A stretch of DNA of 7,821 nucleotides, from positions 1 to 7,821 of the forward strand of contig CAMLNJ010000119.1 of NCBI GenBank assembly GCA_946481225.1. The letters are read 5' to 3'. A program made the position numbers and the translations under genes. A model generated the notes under the pieces. That model had not been told where the DNA came from and searched no databases. It saw only the letters and a program-made list of their open reading frames with translations. This document shows positions 1-7,265 of the stretch, piece after piece. The DNA comes from an uncultured Verrucomicrobiota bacterium (GTDB taxonomy: Bacteria > Verrucomicrobiota > Verrucomicrobiae > Opitutales > Opitutaceae). How positions within the stretch are numbered: position 1 is the first letter of the stretch; every line of letters begins with the position of its first letter.

Positions 1-1443
1 TTCACCGCCGTCGGCTTCTTCTTCGGCCGCGCCCTGCACCTCGCGCGCGGGACGCCGATCGGCCTGATCCACAGCTCCTGGGGCGGCACGCCCGCCGAGT
101 CCTGGACCAGCCCGGAGGGCATAAAAAACATCCGGGAGTTCGCCGAAGTCGCCGCCCGTCTGGACCGGGTTCGCAAGGACCCCGCCGCCGCCCGCGCCGA
201 GTTTGAGCGGAACCTGGCCCGGTGGTTCGAGGCGAACGATCCCGGCTCCGCCGCCGACGCGCCGTGGAGCGCCCCCGCCCTCGACACCGCGAGCTGGCCC
301 CTCATGCGACTGCCCGTGCTCGTGGAAAACGCAGGCCTCCCCGATTTCGACGGCGTCGTGTGGTTTCGCCGCGAGGTGGACCTGCCGGCCGCCTGGGCGG
401 ATCAGGAGGCCGAGCTGCACCTCGGCGCGATCGACGATATCGACGACACCTGGGTCAACGGCCGCTTCGTCGGCACCAACACCGTGTATAACGCCTCCCG
501 CGTTTACCGCCTGCCCGCCGGCACCCTGAAACCCGGACGCAACGTCATCGCCGTGCGCGTGCTCGACACCGGTGGCGGCGGCGGCATCTGGGGCGGCGAC
601 GCGATTCGCCTCGCGCGCCTGGACGCCCCCGCCGACACCCTCCCGCTCGACGGCGACTGGCGTTACCAGGCCTCCGTTTTTTCCCGCAAGGCTCCGCCGC
701 CGCCGATCGATCCCGCGGTCAGCCCGGGAACCCCGACCGTGCTCCACAACGGCATGATCGCGCCGCTCCAGCCCTACGCCATCCGCGGCGCGATCTGGTA
801 TCAGGGCGAGGCCAACTCCGGTCAGCCGCAACTCTACCGCCGCCTGTTCCCGAACCTCGTGGCCGACTGGCGCCGCGCCTGGGGTCAGGGCGAGTTTCCC
901 TTCCTCTACGTGCAGATCGCGCCCCACAAGGAGATGCCCCCCGAGATCCGCGAGGCCCAGCGGCTCTCGCTGAAAACGATCCCCCGCTCCGCGATGGCCG
1001 TGACGCTCGATGTCGGCGACGCCGACGACATCCACCCGACCGACAAAAAACCCGTGGGCGAACGCCTCGCGCTGGCCGCACGCGCCCTCGCCTACGGCGA
1101 GTCGCTCGAATACAGCGGCCCCCTGTTCGAGTCGCTACGGATCCAGGGTTCGCGCGCGGTGCTTGGCTTCAGCCATGTCGGCGGCGGCCTCGTGGCCTCC
1201 CCGGTGGGCGGGCGCGTCCCTGCGCCCGCCGATCAGATTCCCCTCGTCGGCTTCACCCTCGCGGGCGCCGACGGCGTGTTTCATCCCGCCCGCGCGACCA
1301 TCGTCGGCGACACGGTCGAGGTCGCCGCCGACGCGGTGACCTCGCCGACCGCGGTCCGCTACGCCTGGGCCAACGTGCCCGAGGGCAATCTCTTCAACCG
1401 CGACGGCCTGCCCGCGTCGCCCTTCGCCACGGATTCCGAATAA
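1..1443 (+). CDS. Sialate O-acetylesterase / CE20-like acetylesterase, 5'-truncated by window edge
   Basis: The frame is open from base 1 to the TAA at 1441-1443, giving 480 residues; the start lies upstream. The protein should hydrolyse O-acetyl esters on sugars, probably outside the cytoplasm. Visible family blocks, numbered from the first codon in the window: IHSSWGGTPAESW (residues 23-35), AIWYQGEANSG (264-274) and the catalytic Asp-x-x-His block DDIHPTDKKPVGERLAL (D342, H345). The Ser nucleophile block (GQSN type) would lie in the missing N-terminal part, roughly 150 residues by comparison with the family's usual length. Residues about 86-223 form an inserted jelly-roll segment (VVWFRREVDLP, WVNGRFVG) that splits the SGNH fold, as in many SIAE-type and CE20 enzymes. 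The C-terminus (VRYAWANVPEGNLFNRDGLPASPF) is a typical family ending, so the 3' end is intact. The GH74 xyloglucanase downstream suggests acetylated xyloglucan as substrate; that is inference, and other acetylated glycans are possible. Confidence 0.9.
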   Translation, partial: FTAVGFFFGRALHLARGTPIGLIHSSWGGTPAESWTSPEGIKNIREFAEVAARLDRVRKDPAAARAEFERNLARWFEANDPGSAADAPWSAPALDTASWPLMRLPVLVENAGLPDFDGVVWFRREVDLPAAWADQEAELHLGAIDDIDDTWVNGRFVGTNTVYNASRVYRLPAGTLKPGRNVIAVRVLDTGGGGGIWGGDAIRLARLDAPADTLPLDGDWRYQASVFSRKAPPPPIDPAVSPGTPTVLHNGMIAPLQPYAIRGAIWYQGEANSGQPQLYRRLFPNLVADWRRAWGQGEFPFLYVQIAPHKEMPPEIREAQRLSLKTIPRSAMAVTLDVGDADDIHPTDKKPVGERLALAARALAYGESLEYSGPLFESLRIQGSRAVLGFSHVGGGLVASPVGGRVPAPADQIPLVGFTLAGADGVFHPARATIVGDTVEVAADAVTSPTAVRYAWANVPEGNLFNRDGLPASPFATDSE

Positions 1444-1460
1444 CTTTCCCCTATGCATCC

Positions 1461-1492
1461 GCTCGCCCGAGAGGTCGGCGGGCGAGCTTCTT
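1461..1492 (+). terminator. Hairpin terminator after the acetylesterase gene
   Basis: A perfect 8-bp inverted repeat, GCTCGCCC (1461-1468) and GGGCGAGC (1480-1487), surrounds an 11-nt loop and is followed by TTCTT. It begins 17 bases after the acetylesterase stop codon. The T-tract is weak for an intrinsic terminator, so it may be partial or act by mRNA stabilisation. Its position suggests the downstream GH74 gene has its own promoter, though read-through is possible. Confidence 0.55.
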
Positions 1493-1632
1493 GCGCGAGA
1501 TCCCGGCGCCCGCGAAGGAGTCGCGCTTGCTTGACGACTCTCCCGGCAAACAATTCCCGGGCACACCCCGCGTATCGAACCGAAACCCCACGGCGGCTTC
1601 ATGGCGACGCAACGCCGACGCCCTTCTCTCCC

Positions 1633-4600
1633 ATGCCCACGGCCACCCCTCTCCGTCCCCGCTCGCGTCGCCGGGCCCTTTCCTCTCTCCCCGCGCTCCC
1701 CTCGGTCGCCGCAGCGATCTTATGCGCCTTGACCATCGCCTGGCTCGCTCTTCCGTCCCTCGCCTCCGCCGCCTCCTATCGTTGGGCCAACGTGCCCATC
1801 CACGGCGGCGGCTTCGTCACCGGACTCGAGCTTCACCCGACCGAAGCGGGCCTGCTCTACGCCCGCACCGATGTCGGCGGCGCCTTCCGCCACGATCCCG
1901 CCACCGGCCGCTGGATCGCGCTCAACGACGCCATCGGCGGTCTCGACAACGCCTTCATGGAACTCGGCGTCGCCTCCGTCGCCCTCGATCCGCAAGACCC
2001 CGACCGCGTCTATCTCTCCTGCGGCCAATACGTCGCCTGGTGGGCGCCCGCCGCCACCGTCCTCCGCTCCACCGATCGCGGCGCCACCTGGCAGCGCACC
2101 ACCCTTCCCTTCAAGCTCGACGGCAACTCCGATGGCCGAAACACCGGCGAAAATCTCGTCGTCGATCCCAACCTCGGCTCCGTCCTCCTGCTCGGCACGC
2201 CCGACTCCGGCCTCTGGCGCTCCACCGACCACGGAGCCACCTTCACGCAGCTCGCCGCGTTTCCCGCCGGCAATGTCACCTGGGTAGTCTTCGACCGCCG
2301 CAGCGCCACCACCGGCTCCGCGTCCCAGACGATCTACGCCGGCCTCGCGGTGAGCACCGCCGGCAGCCCGAGCGTCTTCCGTTCGACCGACGCCGGCGCC
2401 ACCTGGTCCGCCCTCCCCGGCCAGCCCACCGCCTTGACCGTGGGCTCCGGCGACACCAGCCCCACCCAGCCCATCCCCCAGCAGGCCGCCCTCGCCTACG
2501 ACGCCACCGGGCGCCTCTTCATCACCTACGGCAACGCCCTCGGCCCCAACGGTGTCACCACCGGCGCGGTCTGGCGTTACGACACCGCCTCCGGCGTCTG
2601 GACAAATATCACCCCCACCCCCGCTCCCCCGTCCCAGCAAGGCGGCTTCGGCGGCGTCAGCGTCTCCGCGCAAAACCCCGCCGTGATCGCCGTCAGCACC
2701 CTCGGCCGCTGGTGGCCCGGCGACGAGATCTACCGCTCCACCGACGGCGGCGCCACCTGGTCCTCCCGCCTCCGCTCCGGCACGCTCGACCACTCCTCCG
2801 CCCCCTGGTCCGCCTCCCTCAACCCCCACTGGATCGGCGACGTCGAGATCGATCCCGCCAACGCCGATCGCGCGCTCTTCGTGACCGGCTACGGTCTCTT
2901 TCAAACCACCAACTTCAACGCGACCGCGCCCGCCTGGGCCTTCCACAACAACGGCCTCGAGGAGACGGTGCCCACCGGCCTCGTCTCCCCCTCCAGCGGC
3001 CCCGAACTCGTCAGCGTGATCGGCGATTTCGACGGCTTCCGCCACGACGACGTCAGCTCCCCGGCCCCCGGCACCCGCCACACCCCGAGCCACGGCACCA
3101 ATCGCTCCATCGCCGTCGCCTCCCTCGCCCCCACCATCCTCGCCCGCACTTTCGGCGGTGCGGCCGGCGCGCCGCGCGGCGCCTACTCCACCGACGGCGC
3201 CGCCACCTGGACCGACTTCGCCGCCTCGCCTTCCACCACCGCCGACCCCGGTTTCATCGCGGTCAACTCCGACGGCACCCGCTTCGTCTGGAATCAACCC
3301 GGCCTCGTCCCCCACCTTTCCGCCAACAACGGCGCCTCCTGGACCCCGGCCGCCGGCAGCGTGCCCGCCGGCTCCCACGTCCCCGTCGCCGACCCCGTCG
3401 CGCCCCTTCGTTTCTACGTTTACGATTCCGGCGCCGGCATCCTCCACCGCTCGACCGACGGCGGCGCGAGTTTCTCCGCCGCCGCCTCCGGCCTCCCCAC
3501 CGGCGCCAACGCCCCCGTCGCCGCCCCCGGCAACGAAGGACACCTCTGGCTCGCCGCTTGGAACCAGGGCCTGCGCCGCTCCACCGACGCCGGCGCCACC
3601 TTCACCACCGTCTCCGGCGTCCAACGCGCCTACCGCCTCGGCTTCGGTCGCGCCGCCGAGGGCGCCACCTACCCGGCGATCTACCTCTGGGGCCGCATCG
3701 GCGGCATCGACGCCCTCTGGCGCTCCACCGACACCGGCCTCACCTGGGAACGCATCAACGACGACGACCATAACTTCGGCTACGTCAACGCCCTCACCGG
3801 CGACCCCCGCCGCTTCGGCCGCGTCTATATCGGCACCAGCGGACGCGGCATCATCTACGGCGAACCCGACGACGCCACGCCGCCTGTCCTCACCCTGCCC
3901 GACGGCTGGAGCGGCCGCGACATCGGCGGCCCCGCCCTCGCCGGCTCCGCCGGAGAAACCGATGGCAACTTCACCCTGCGCGGCTCCGGCTGGGACATCT
4001 GGGGCGGCTGGGACCAGTTTCACTTCGCCTCCCGCCTCGCCAGCGGCGACGCCGCCCTTGTCGCCCGCGTCACCAGCCTCACCAACACCGACACCTGGGC
4101 CAAGGCCGGCGTCATGTTCCGCGCCGGCCTCGCCGCCGACGCCCCCTTCGTCGCGCTCTTCCAGCGACCCGACCGCCAGGTCACCTTGCAGTGGCGCACC
4201 GCCACCGGCGCCAACGCCCAGTCCACCGCCGGCTCCGGCCTCTTCGGCAACACCACCGACCTGAAATGGCTCCGCCTCCGCCGCAGCGGCGACACCTTCA
4301 CCGCCGCCTACAGCTCCGACGGCGCCACCTGGACCGCCATCGCCACCACGCCCACCGTCGTGCTCCCGCTCGACGCCGAGCTCGGCCTCGCCCTCACCTC
4401 ACACAACGGCACCACCCTCGGCACCGCGACCTTCGCCGACCTCGTCCTCACCCCCGAGCCCCTCGCCATCACGACAGCCGACGTGCTGCCCGGCGCCACC
4501 GCCGGCCTCGCCTACACAACGGCTCTCGCCGCCCGCGGCGGTTTCCCCGGCTACGTCTGGACGCTCGACGCCGGCGCCCTCCCGCCCGGCCTCGTCCTCG

Positions 4601-5148
4601 ACTCCGCCACCGGCCAGCTCGGCGGCACGCCGACCGCGACCGGCGCCTTCGCCTTCACCGCCCGCGCCGCCGACGCCGACGGCGCCACCGCCACGTGCGC
4701 CTTCACGCTCGCCGTGCAAGGCCTGCCCTACGTGTCGTGGCTTTCCCAATACTTCACCCCGAGCGAACAAACCGACCCGGCCCTCGGCGGATCGATCTCC
4801 GCCGACCCCGACGCCGACACCCTGCCCAACCTCGTCGAATGGGCGCTCGGCCTCGATCCCCGCGCGCCCGACGCCGCCGGCGCGCTGGACTTCGCCGTCA
4901 TGCCCGGCGCCGCCCCCGGCACCTCGGATTTCTTCGTCACCTTCACCCGCCGCCGCGCCGCCCCGGGCGCCGCATGGGTGATCGAAACCACCCCCGACCT
5001 CGCCGCCCCCGCCTGGACCAGCCTGCCGGAAGGCGACCCATCATGGACGGTGAGCAACAACGCCGACGGCCTCACCCAAACCGTCACCGTGCGCATCCCG
5101 ATGACCACCGCCCGCCTCTTCGCCCGCCTCCGCCTCACGCAGGACTGA
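1633..5148 (+). CDS. Secreted GH74-type xyloglucanase with C-terminal lectin-like, Ig-like and Verrucomicrobia-type tail domains
   Basis: The protein has 1171 residues from ATG 1633 to TGA 5146-5148. I chose this start because it gives a normal signal peptide: basic n-region (RPRSRRR, 8-14), hydrophobic core (about 19-43), probable cleavage near ASA-AS at 46/47. The frame is open further upstream, but starts there add 34-60 residues before the signal and one lies at the upstream terminator; TTG 1531, 10 nt after AAGGAG, is the only alternative with a ribosome-binding-like site. Residues 47-748 match GH74 endo-xyloglucanases: WANVPIHGGGFVTGLELHP, YARTDVGGAFRHD (candidate catalytic D80) and VIGDFDGFRHDD (candidate catalytic D465). 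Eight Asp-boxes of the (R/Y)STDxGxTW/F type start at residues 145, 196, 250, 368, 518, 606, 649 and 697, as expected for beta-propellers. Then follow a concanavalin/DUF1349-like domain (757-942, WAKAGVMFR), a putative Ig domain (944-1029, LPPGLVLDSATGQLGGTP) and a tail with a Ca-binding-like DPDADTLPNLVEWALG segment (1058-1073). It probably cleaves the xyloglucan backbone outside the cytoplasm. Confidence 0.9.
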   Translation: MPTATPLRPRSRRRALSSLPALPSVAAAILCALTIAWLALPSLASAASYRWANVPIHGGGFVTGLELHPTEAGLLYARTDVGGAFRHDPATGRWIALNDAIGGLDNAFMELGVASVALDPQDPDRVYLSCGQYVAWWAPAATVLRSTDRGATWQRTTLPFKLDGNSDGRNTGENLVVDPNLGSVLLLGTPDSGLWRSTDHGATFTQLAAFPAGNVTWVVFDRRSATTGSASQTIYAGLAVSTAGSPSVFRSTDAGATWSALPGQPTALTVGSGDTSPTQPIPQQAALAYDATGRLFITYGNALGPNGVTTGAVWRYDTASGVWTNITPTPAPPSQQGGFGGVSVSAQNPAVIAVSTLGRWWPGDEIYRSTDGGATWSSRLRSGTLDHSSAPWSASLNPHWIGDVEIDPANADRALFVTGYGLFQTTNFNATAPAWAFHNNGLEETVPTGLVSPSSGPELVSVIGDFDGFRHDDVSSPAPGTRHTPSHGTNRSIAVASLAPTILARTFGGAAGAPRGAYSTDGAATWTDFAASPSTTADPGFIAVNSDGTRFVWNQPGLVPHLSANNGASWTPAAGSVPAGSHVPVADPVAPLRFYVYDSGAGILHRSTDGGASFSAAASGLPTGANAPVAAPGNEGHLWLAAWNQGLRRSTDAGATFTTVSGVQRAYRLGFGRAAEGATYPAIYLWGRIGGIDALWRSTDTGLTWERINDDDHNFGYVNALTGDPRRFGRVYIGTSGRGIIYGEPDDATPPVLTLPDGWSGRDIGGPALAGSAGETDGNFTLRGSGWDIWGGWDQFHFASRLASGDAALVARVTSLTNTDTWAKAGVMFRAGLAADAPFVALFQRPDRQVTLQWRTATGANAQSTAGSGLFGNTTDLKWLRLRRSGDTFTAAYSSDGATWTAIATTPTVVLPLDAELGLALTSHNGTTLGTATFADLVLTPEPLAITTADVLPGATAGLAYTTALAARGGFPGYVWTLDAGALPPGLVLDSATGQLGGTPTATGAFAFTARAADADGATATCAFTLAVQGLPYVSWLSQYFTPSEQTDPALGGSISADPDADTLPNLVEWALGLDPRAPDAAGALDFAVMPGAAPGTSDFFVTFTRRRAAPGAAWVIETTPDLAAPAWTSLPEGDPSWTVSNNADGLTQTVTVRIPMTTARLFARLRLTQD

Positions 5149-5970
5149 GCGCGCCAAACCCGACCACAGGGATCAGCCCAAGCAACCAACGGCTAACAAA
5201 GTGTTCGAGTCAGAAACTCCGGCGGAGCGCGTCTGCGGCGAACTGCATGTCTTGCCTCACCTGGAGGCGACTCATCCGAAGATCGGCCGATTCACCCGGC
5301 TGGCTGGCGCCATGCACGAAATGGGCGGCTTTCACCGGCCCGGGAGCGTTTTCGTCCGCGAACAGCGTTTCCAATGCGCGCCTCGCGTCCGGCATCGCGG
5401 GATTCTCCGCCGCCACCTCGGCGGCGAAAGCGGCGATGGCGGCATCGGTTCCTCCGTCGTAGTGAAGCAACGTGTAGAGCAGATCGAACGCGTCCTTGCC
5501 CTGCTGGCGGTGCAGAAAAGCCCGTAGCTTCAGGGTCAAAAACGGCCCAACCTCGCACACGCGCGCGGTGACGCGTTGCTCCGCCCCATACAAGTCCAGG
5601 CCGGTCACCGGCACCCGACGCGCGGTTTTCAGCGCGCGAACCACGCCGGGCATGACGCTGGCGGGCACGTCGTCCACCAGCCTCGTGCCGCGCGGCTGGT
5701 CGCCGTCCTCGACCAGAAAATCGACATAGACGGTGAATCCGCCGACCTCGCGTTCAAATCGACCGGAATGTTGCGCGCTCAGTCGAAAACCCTGCGCGCG
5801 CAGGTCGGTGGACAAGGTGCCATACTGCCCCGCGCTCGCGCCGAGCGAGATGCCGAAATCCACATCAAGCGTCGCCGGTCGCGGCAAGGCCCGTTCGCCC
5901 GTCGGATGCTTGCACAGGTAAAGCGGGACCATGCCGCCAAGCAGCACCAGTTCGTCATGATAATTGCCCA

Positions 5971-6020
5971 GGGGACTCGGCCGTAAATAAACGCGCCAAG
6001 CTGCGCCGGGATTGGATCGC
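5971..6020 (+). repeat. Terminal inverted repeat, low-coordinate end of the element
   Basis: The repeat starts GGGGACTCGGCCGTAAATAA. Compared with the other end read on the minus strand, the first 34 positions have 8 mismatches (positions 7, 13, 14, 20, 23, 26, 29, 30). Similarity resumes after one gap through GGATCGC near 6013-6019. Confidence 0.7.
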
Positions 6021-6083
6021 CAGCCAAGGAGCCGACCAGGGAGTTTACCAGGGGTAAATGACCGCCGGCGGCGACGCCGGATC

Positions 6084-6132
6084 GCGATTCAAGGCCAAGC
6101 AGAATGACGTGTCTATTTTTGGCCGGGTCCCC
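6084..6132 (-). repeat. Terminal inverted repeat, high-coordinate end of the element
   Basis: On the minus strand the repeat starts GGGGACCCGGCCAAAAATAG at 6132 and pairs with the 5971 end. The outer 12 bp differ at one position only. The inner part ends near GAATCGC. Confidence 0.7.
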
Positions 6133-6143
6133 AAGCCCGGCCA
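6120..6143. repeat. Hairpin spanning the element/gene junction
   Basis: A perfect 8-bp inverted repeat, TGGCCGGG (6120-6127) and CCCGGCCA (6136-6143), has an 8-nt spacer. One arm is the end of the inserted element; the other is the host gene's own Trp-Pro-Gly codons. It has no T-tract in a useful position on either strand, so it is not a convincing terminator. It may reflect a target preference or chance. Confidence 0.5.
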
Positions 6144-6211
6144 GACGGTGAGAAACGCGGGCAACGTCTGAGAGGTCGCCCGAGGATCGTAGTCGGAATA
6201 CGTGTCGAATT

Positions 6212-7264
6212 TCATGGGCGACAGAAGATGGACGACTCGCGAAGCGCGCGCGCCTGTTCGGGTCCGCGCAGCCCCGTGTTTTGCAGATCGAGGTAAATCT
6301 GAGCGTCGGAAACCAAGGGCAAGTTGTCCACGACCCGCGTCTCGCGAAACACGCCTTCATCGACAGGAAGATGAAACCAGACGCGCCCGCCTTCGGAAAC
6401 CGAACGGAGCCCCAGTGAGGCAAGCACCTCCGGTTCCGGCAGCCGGGACACGTAGAGCGAGACAAGCGGCGGCTCCGTGTAAGGATGCCGCAGCCAAGCC
6501 GCGATCCATTGGGTGAAGGCGAAGTGCGGACCGTTGGGCGCAAGCACGTCTCGCAGCCGATGCGCGAGTCGCACGGGATCTTGTTCCAGGCAATGAAACC
6601 GCTGAGTCGCGACCCTGCGTGAAAAATCGTCCGCCTCGACCCACGCGTCGAGCAGGGCGTCCGGCGACACGACGCGGTAGGATTGCAGCCGTTTACTCGC
6701 GCCCGAGCGCTCCAGCACCCCCTGCCGCTCCAGATGCGTGACGATGCGCGATACCAGGCCTGACGTCGCGCCGGTGCGCGTGATGAGTTCGGCCTGTTTC
6801 CAAGAACGATGCGGATCGGCCAGCAACGCGCGCACGATGCGAACGCTCTTGCCGACAAAAACGTTTCGCGGCTCCAGCTCGAACCGGTAGCGACGCCCAT
6901 GCAACGCGGGCAACTCCACGAGCAGTCCCTGCCCGCGCAGGAAAAGCCGTCCGTTCAAGTCGGCGGCGCTGAGCCGAAGGTCACGGCAGGCCGCAAGCAG
7001 CGCCGGAGTCAAATTGGGCACGACCAGCAAACAACGCTCCGCCCCCTCGGGAAACCACTTGGCCAAATTTTGCGGAGAGGGCGTGAGTTCGTAACGGATC
7101 GAAAGAGTAAGCTTCCTCCCATCCAACGCGATTACGGCGTGCTCGGGATGGCCCGCCGGAGAAAGCTGCAGACCATCCAAACGCGGTTCGTCCGCGCTCA
7201 AGCGCCCGAACTCTGTTGCGAGTTCAGTGGCATATCGGATGGCTCTGTCCTTACTGGCTTTCAC
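6212..7264 (-). CDS. AbiEi-like antitoxin / transcriptional regulator of a type IV toxin-antitoxin pair
   Basis: The call is 350 residues from GTG 7264-7262 to TGA 6214-6212. TTG at 7309-7307 would add 15 residues (MQFLPKVAFSLSDKN) and GTG 7291 would add 9. I prefer 7264 because it leaves the whole repeat cluster upstream of the coding region; no start has a clear Shine-Dalgarno. Numbered from 7264: an N-terminal domain with LLVVPNLTP (79-87) and DLNGRLFLR (102-110), resembling the D-x-x-GN segment of AbiEi-like proteins; a winged helix at about 137-198 (SWKQAELITRTGATSGLVSR as helix-turn-helix); and a C-terminal domain ending with NLPLVSDAQIYLDLQNTGLRG (314-334), the 'P-x-V-S-x-x-Q-x-Y-L-D-L' block typical of this family. 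The 4-bp ATGA overlap with the nucleotidyltransferase gene fits AbiEi-AbiEii pairs, where this protein neutralises the toxin and represses the operon. The frame appears complete, so it is an intact antitoxin beside a broken toxin. The family call rests on wHTH plus context. Confidence 0.78.
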   Translation of the reverse strand: MKASKDRAIRYATELATEFGRLSADEPRLDGLQLSPAGHPEHAVIALDGRKLTLSIRYELTPSPQNLAKWFPEGAERCLLVVPNLTPALLAACRDLRLSAADLNGRLFLRGQGLLVELPALHGRRYRFELEPRNVFVGKSVRIVRALLADPHRSWKQAELITRTGATSGLVSRIVTHLERQGVLERSGASKRLQSYRVVSPDALLDAWVEADDFSRRVATQRFHCLEQDPVRLAHRLRDVLAPNGPHFAFTQWIAAWLRHPYTEPPLVSLYVSRLPEPEVLASLGLRSVSEGGRVWFHLPVDEGVFRETRVVDNLPLVSDAQIYLDLQNTGLRGPEQARALRESSIFCRP

Positions 7265-7265
7265 G

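Larger units (their letters stand above)
5971..6132. mobile_element. MITE-like non-autonomous element inserted in the nucleotidyltransferase gene
   Basis: This 162-bp segment is bounded by GGGGACTCGGCC (plus strand, 5971-5982) and GGGGACCCGGCC (minus strand, 6132-6121). The two ends match at 26 of 34 positions, and at about 36 of 50 if one gap is allowed, so the element is largely one long imperfect palindrome. It encodes no protein I can support, hence non-autonomous. Inside are two smaller hairpins: TTTACC/GGTAAA (6044-6058) and CCGGCG/CGCCGG around a GCGA loop (6065-6080). The flanks share only TGGG (minus strand, 6133-6130 and 5970-5967), so a target duplication of 1 to 4 bp cannot be resolved. 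The host gene's frame is restored by removing 163 bp. The mobilising transposase is unknown. The GGGGAC end plus GTGTCTATTTTTGG reminds me of repeats linked to Y1/RAYT transposases, but that is a weak impression. Confidence 0.7.
5210..6215 (-). pseudogene. AbiEii-like nucleotidyltransferase toxin gene, interrupted by a ~162-bp insertion
   Basis: ATG 6215-6213 overlaps the antitoxin stop as ATGA. The first frame reads MKFDTYSDYDPRATSQ...LTVWPGLG (about 29 residues, to 6129) and then runs through inserted DNA to TAA at 6047-6045. The rest of the gene is in another frame from about 5965 (NYHDELVLLGGMVP) to TGA at 5212-5210. It carries the nucleotidyltransferase signature: GG in LVLLGGMVP and the acidic pair in TLDVDFGISLG. 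Removing a net 163 bp joins PGLG to NYHDELVLLGG in frame and gives about 280 residues, a usual size for the family. Intact relatives (AbiEii, MenT) are toxins that transfer nucleotides, in MenT to tRNA 3' ends, and are neutralised by the AbiEi-type partner. A shortened product could start at GTG 5947 or ATG 5932, but it would lose the N-terminus and has no ribosome-binding site that I can see. The gene is convergent with the GH74 gene, 61 bp apart, with no obvious terminator between them. The family call is from motif and context. Confidence 0.75.

Noticed and set aside
1531..1559. TTGACG as a -35 box for the GH74 gene
   Set aside because: No acceptable -10 hexamer at 15-19 bp spacing.
1720..4023. 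767-codon minus-strand open frame opposite the GH74 gene
   Set aside because: Gly/Ala/Val-rich low-complexity translation typical of antisense frames in GC-rich genes; the plus-strand frame has catalytic residues and Asp-boxes.
4191..5462. Arg/Pro/His-rich plus-strand frame spanning the GH74 3' end and beyond
   Set aside because: Extreme composition and overlap with two well-supported genes; a frame shadow.
5971..6132. Programmed frameshift or intron explanation for the split toxin gene
   Set aside because: The inserted segment has inverted terminal repeats and an in-frame stop, is far longer than a slippery-site shift, and shows no group I/II intron or intein features.
5779..6900. Long minus-strand open frame running through the antitoxin gene and the insertion
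   Set aside because: Composition is that of a shadow frame and it lacks domains. The antitoxin frame over the same DNA has clear wHTH and YLDL motifs.
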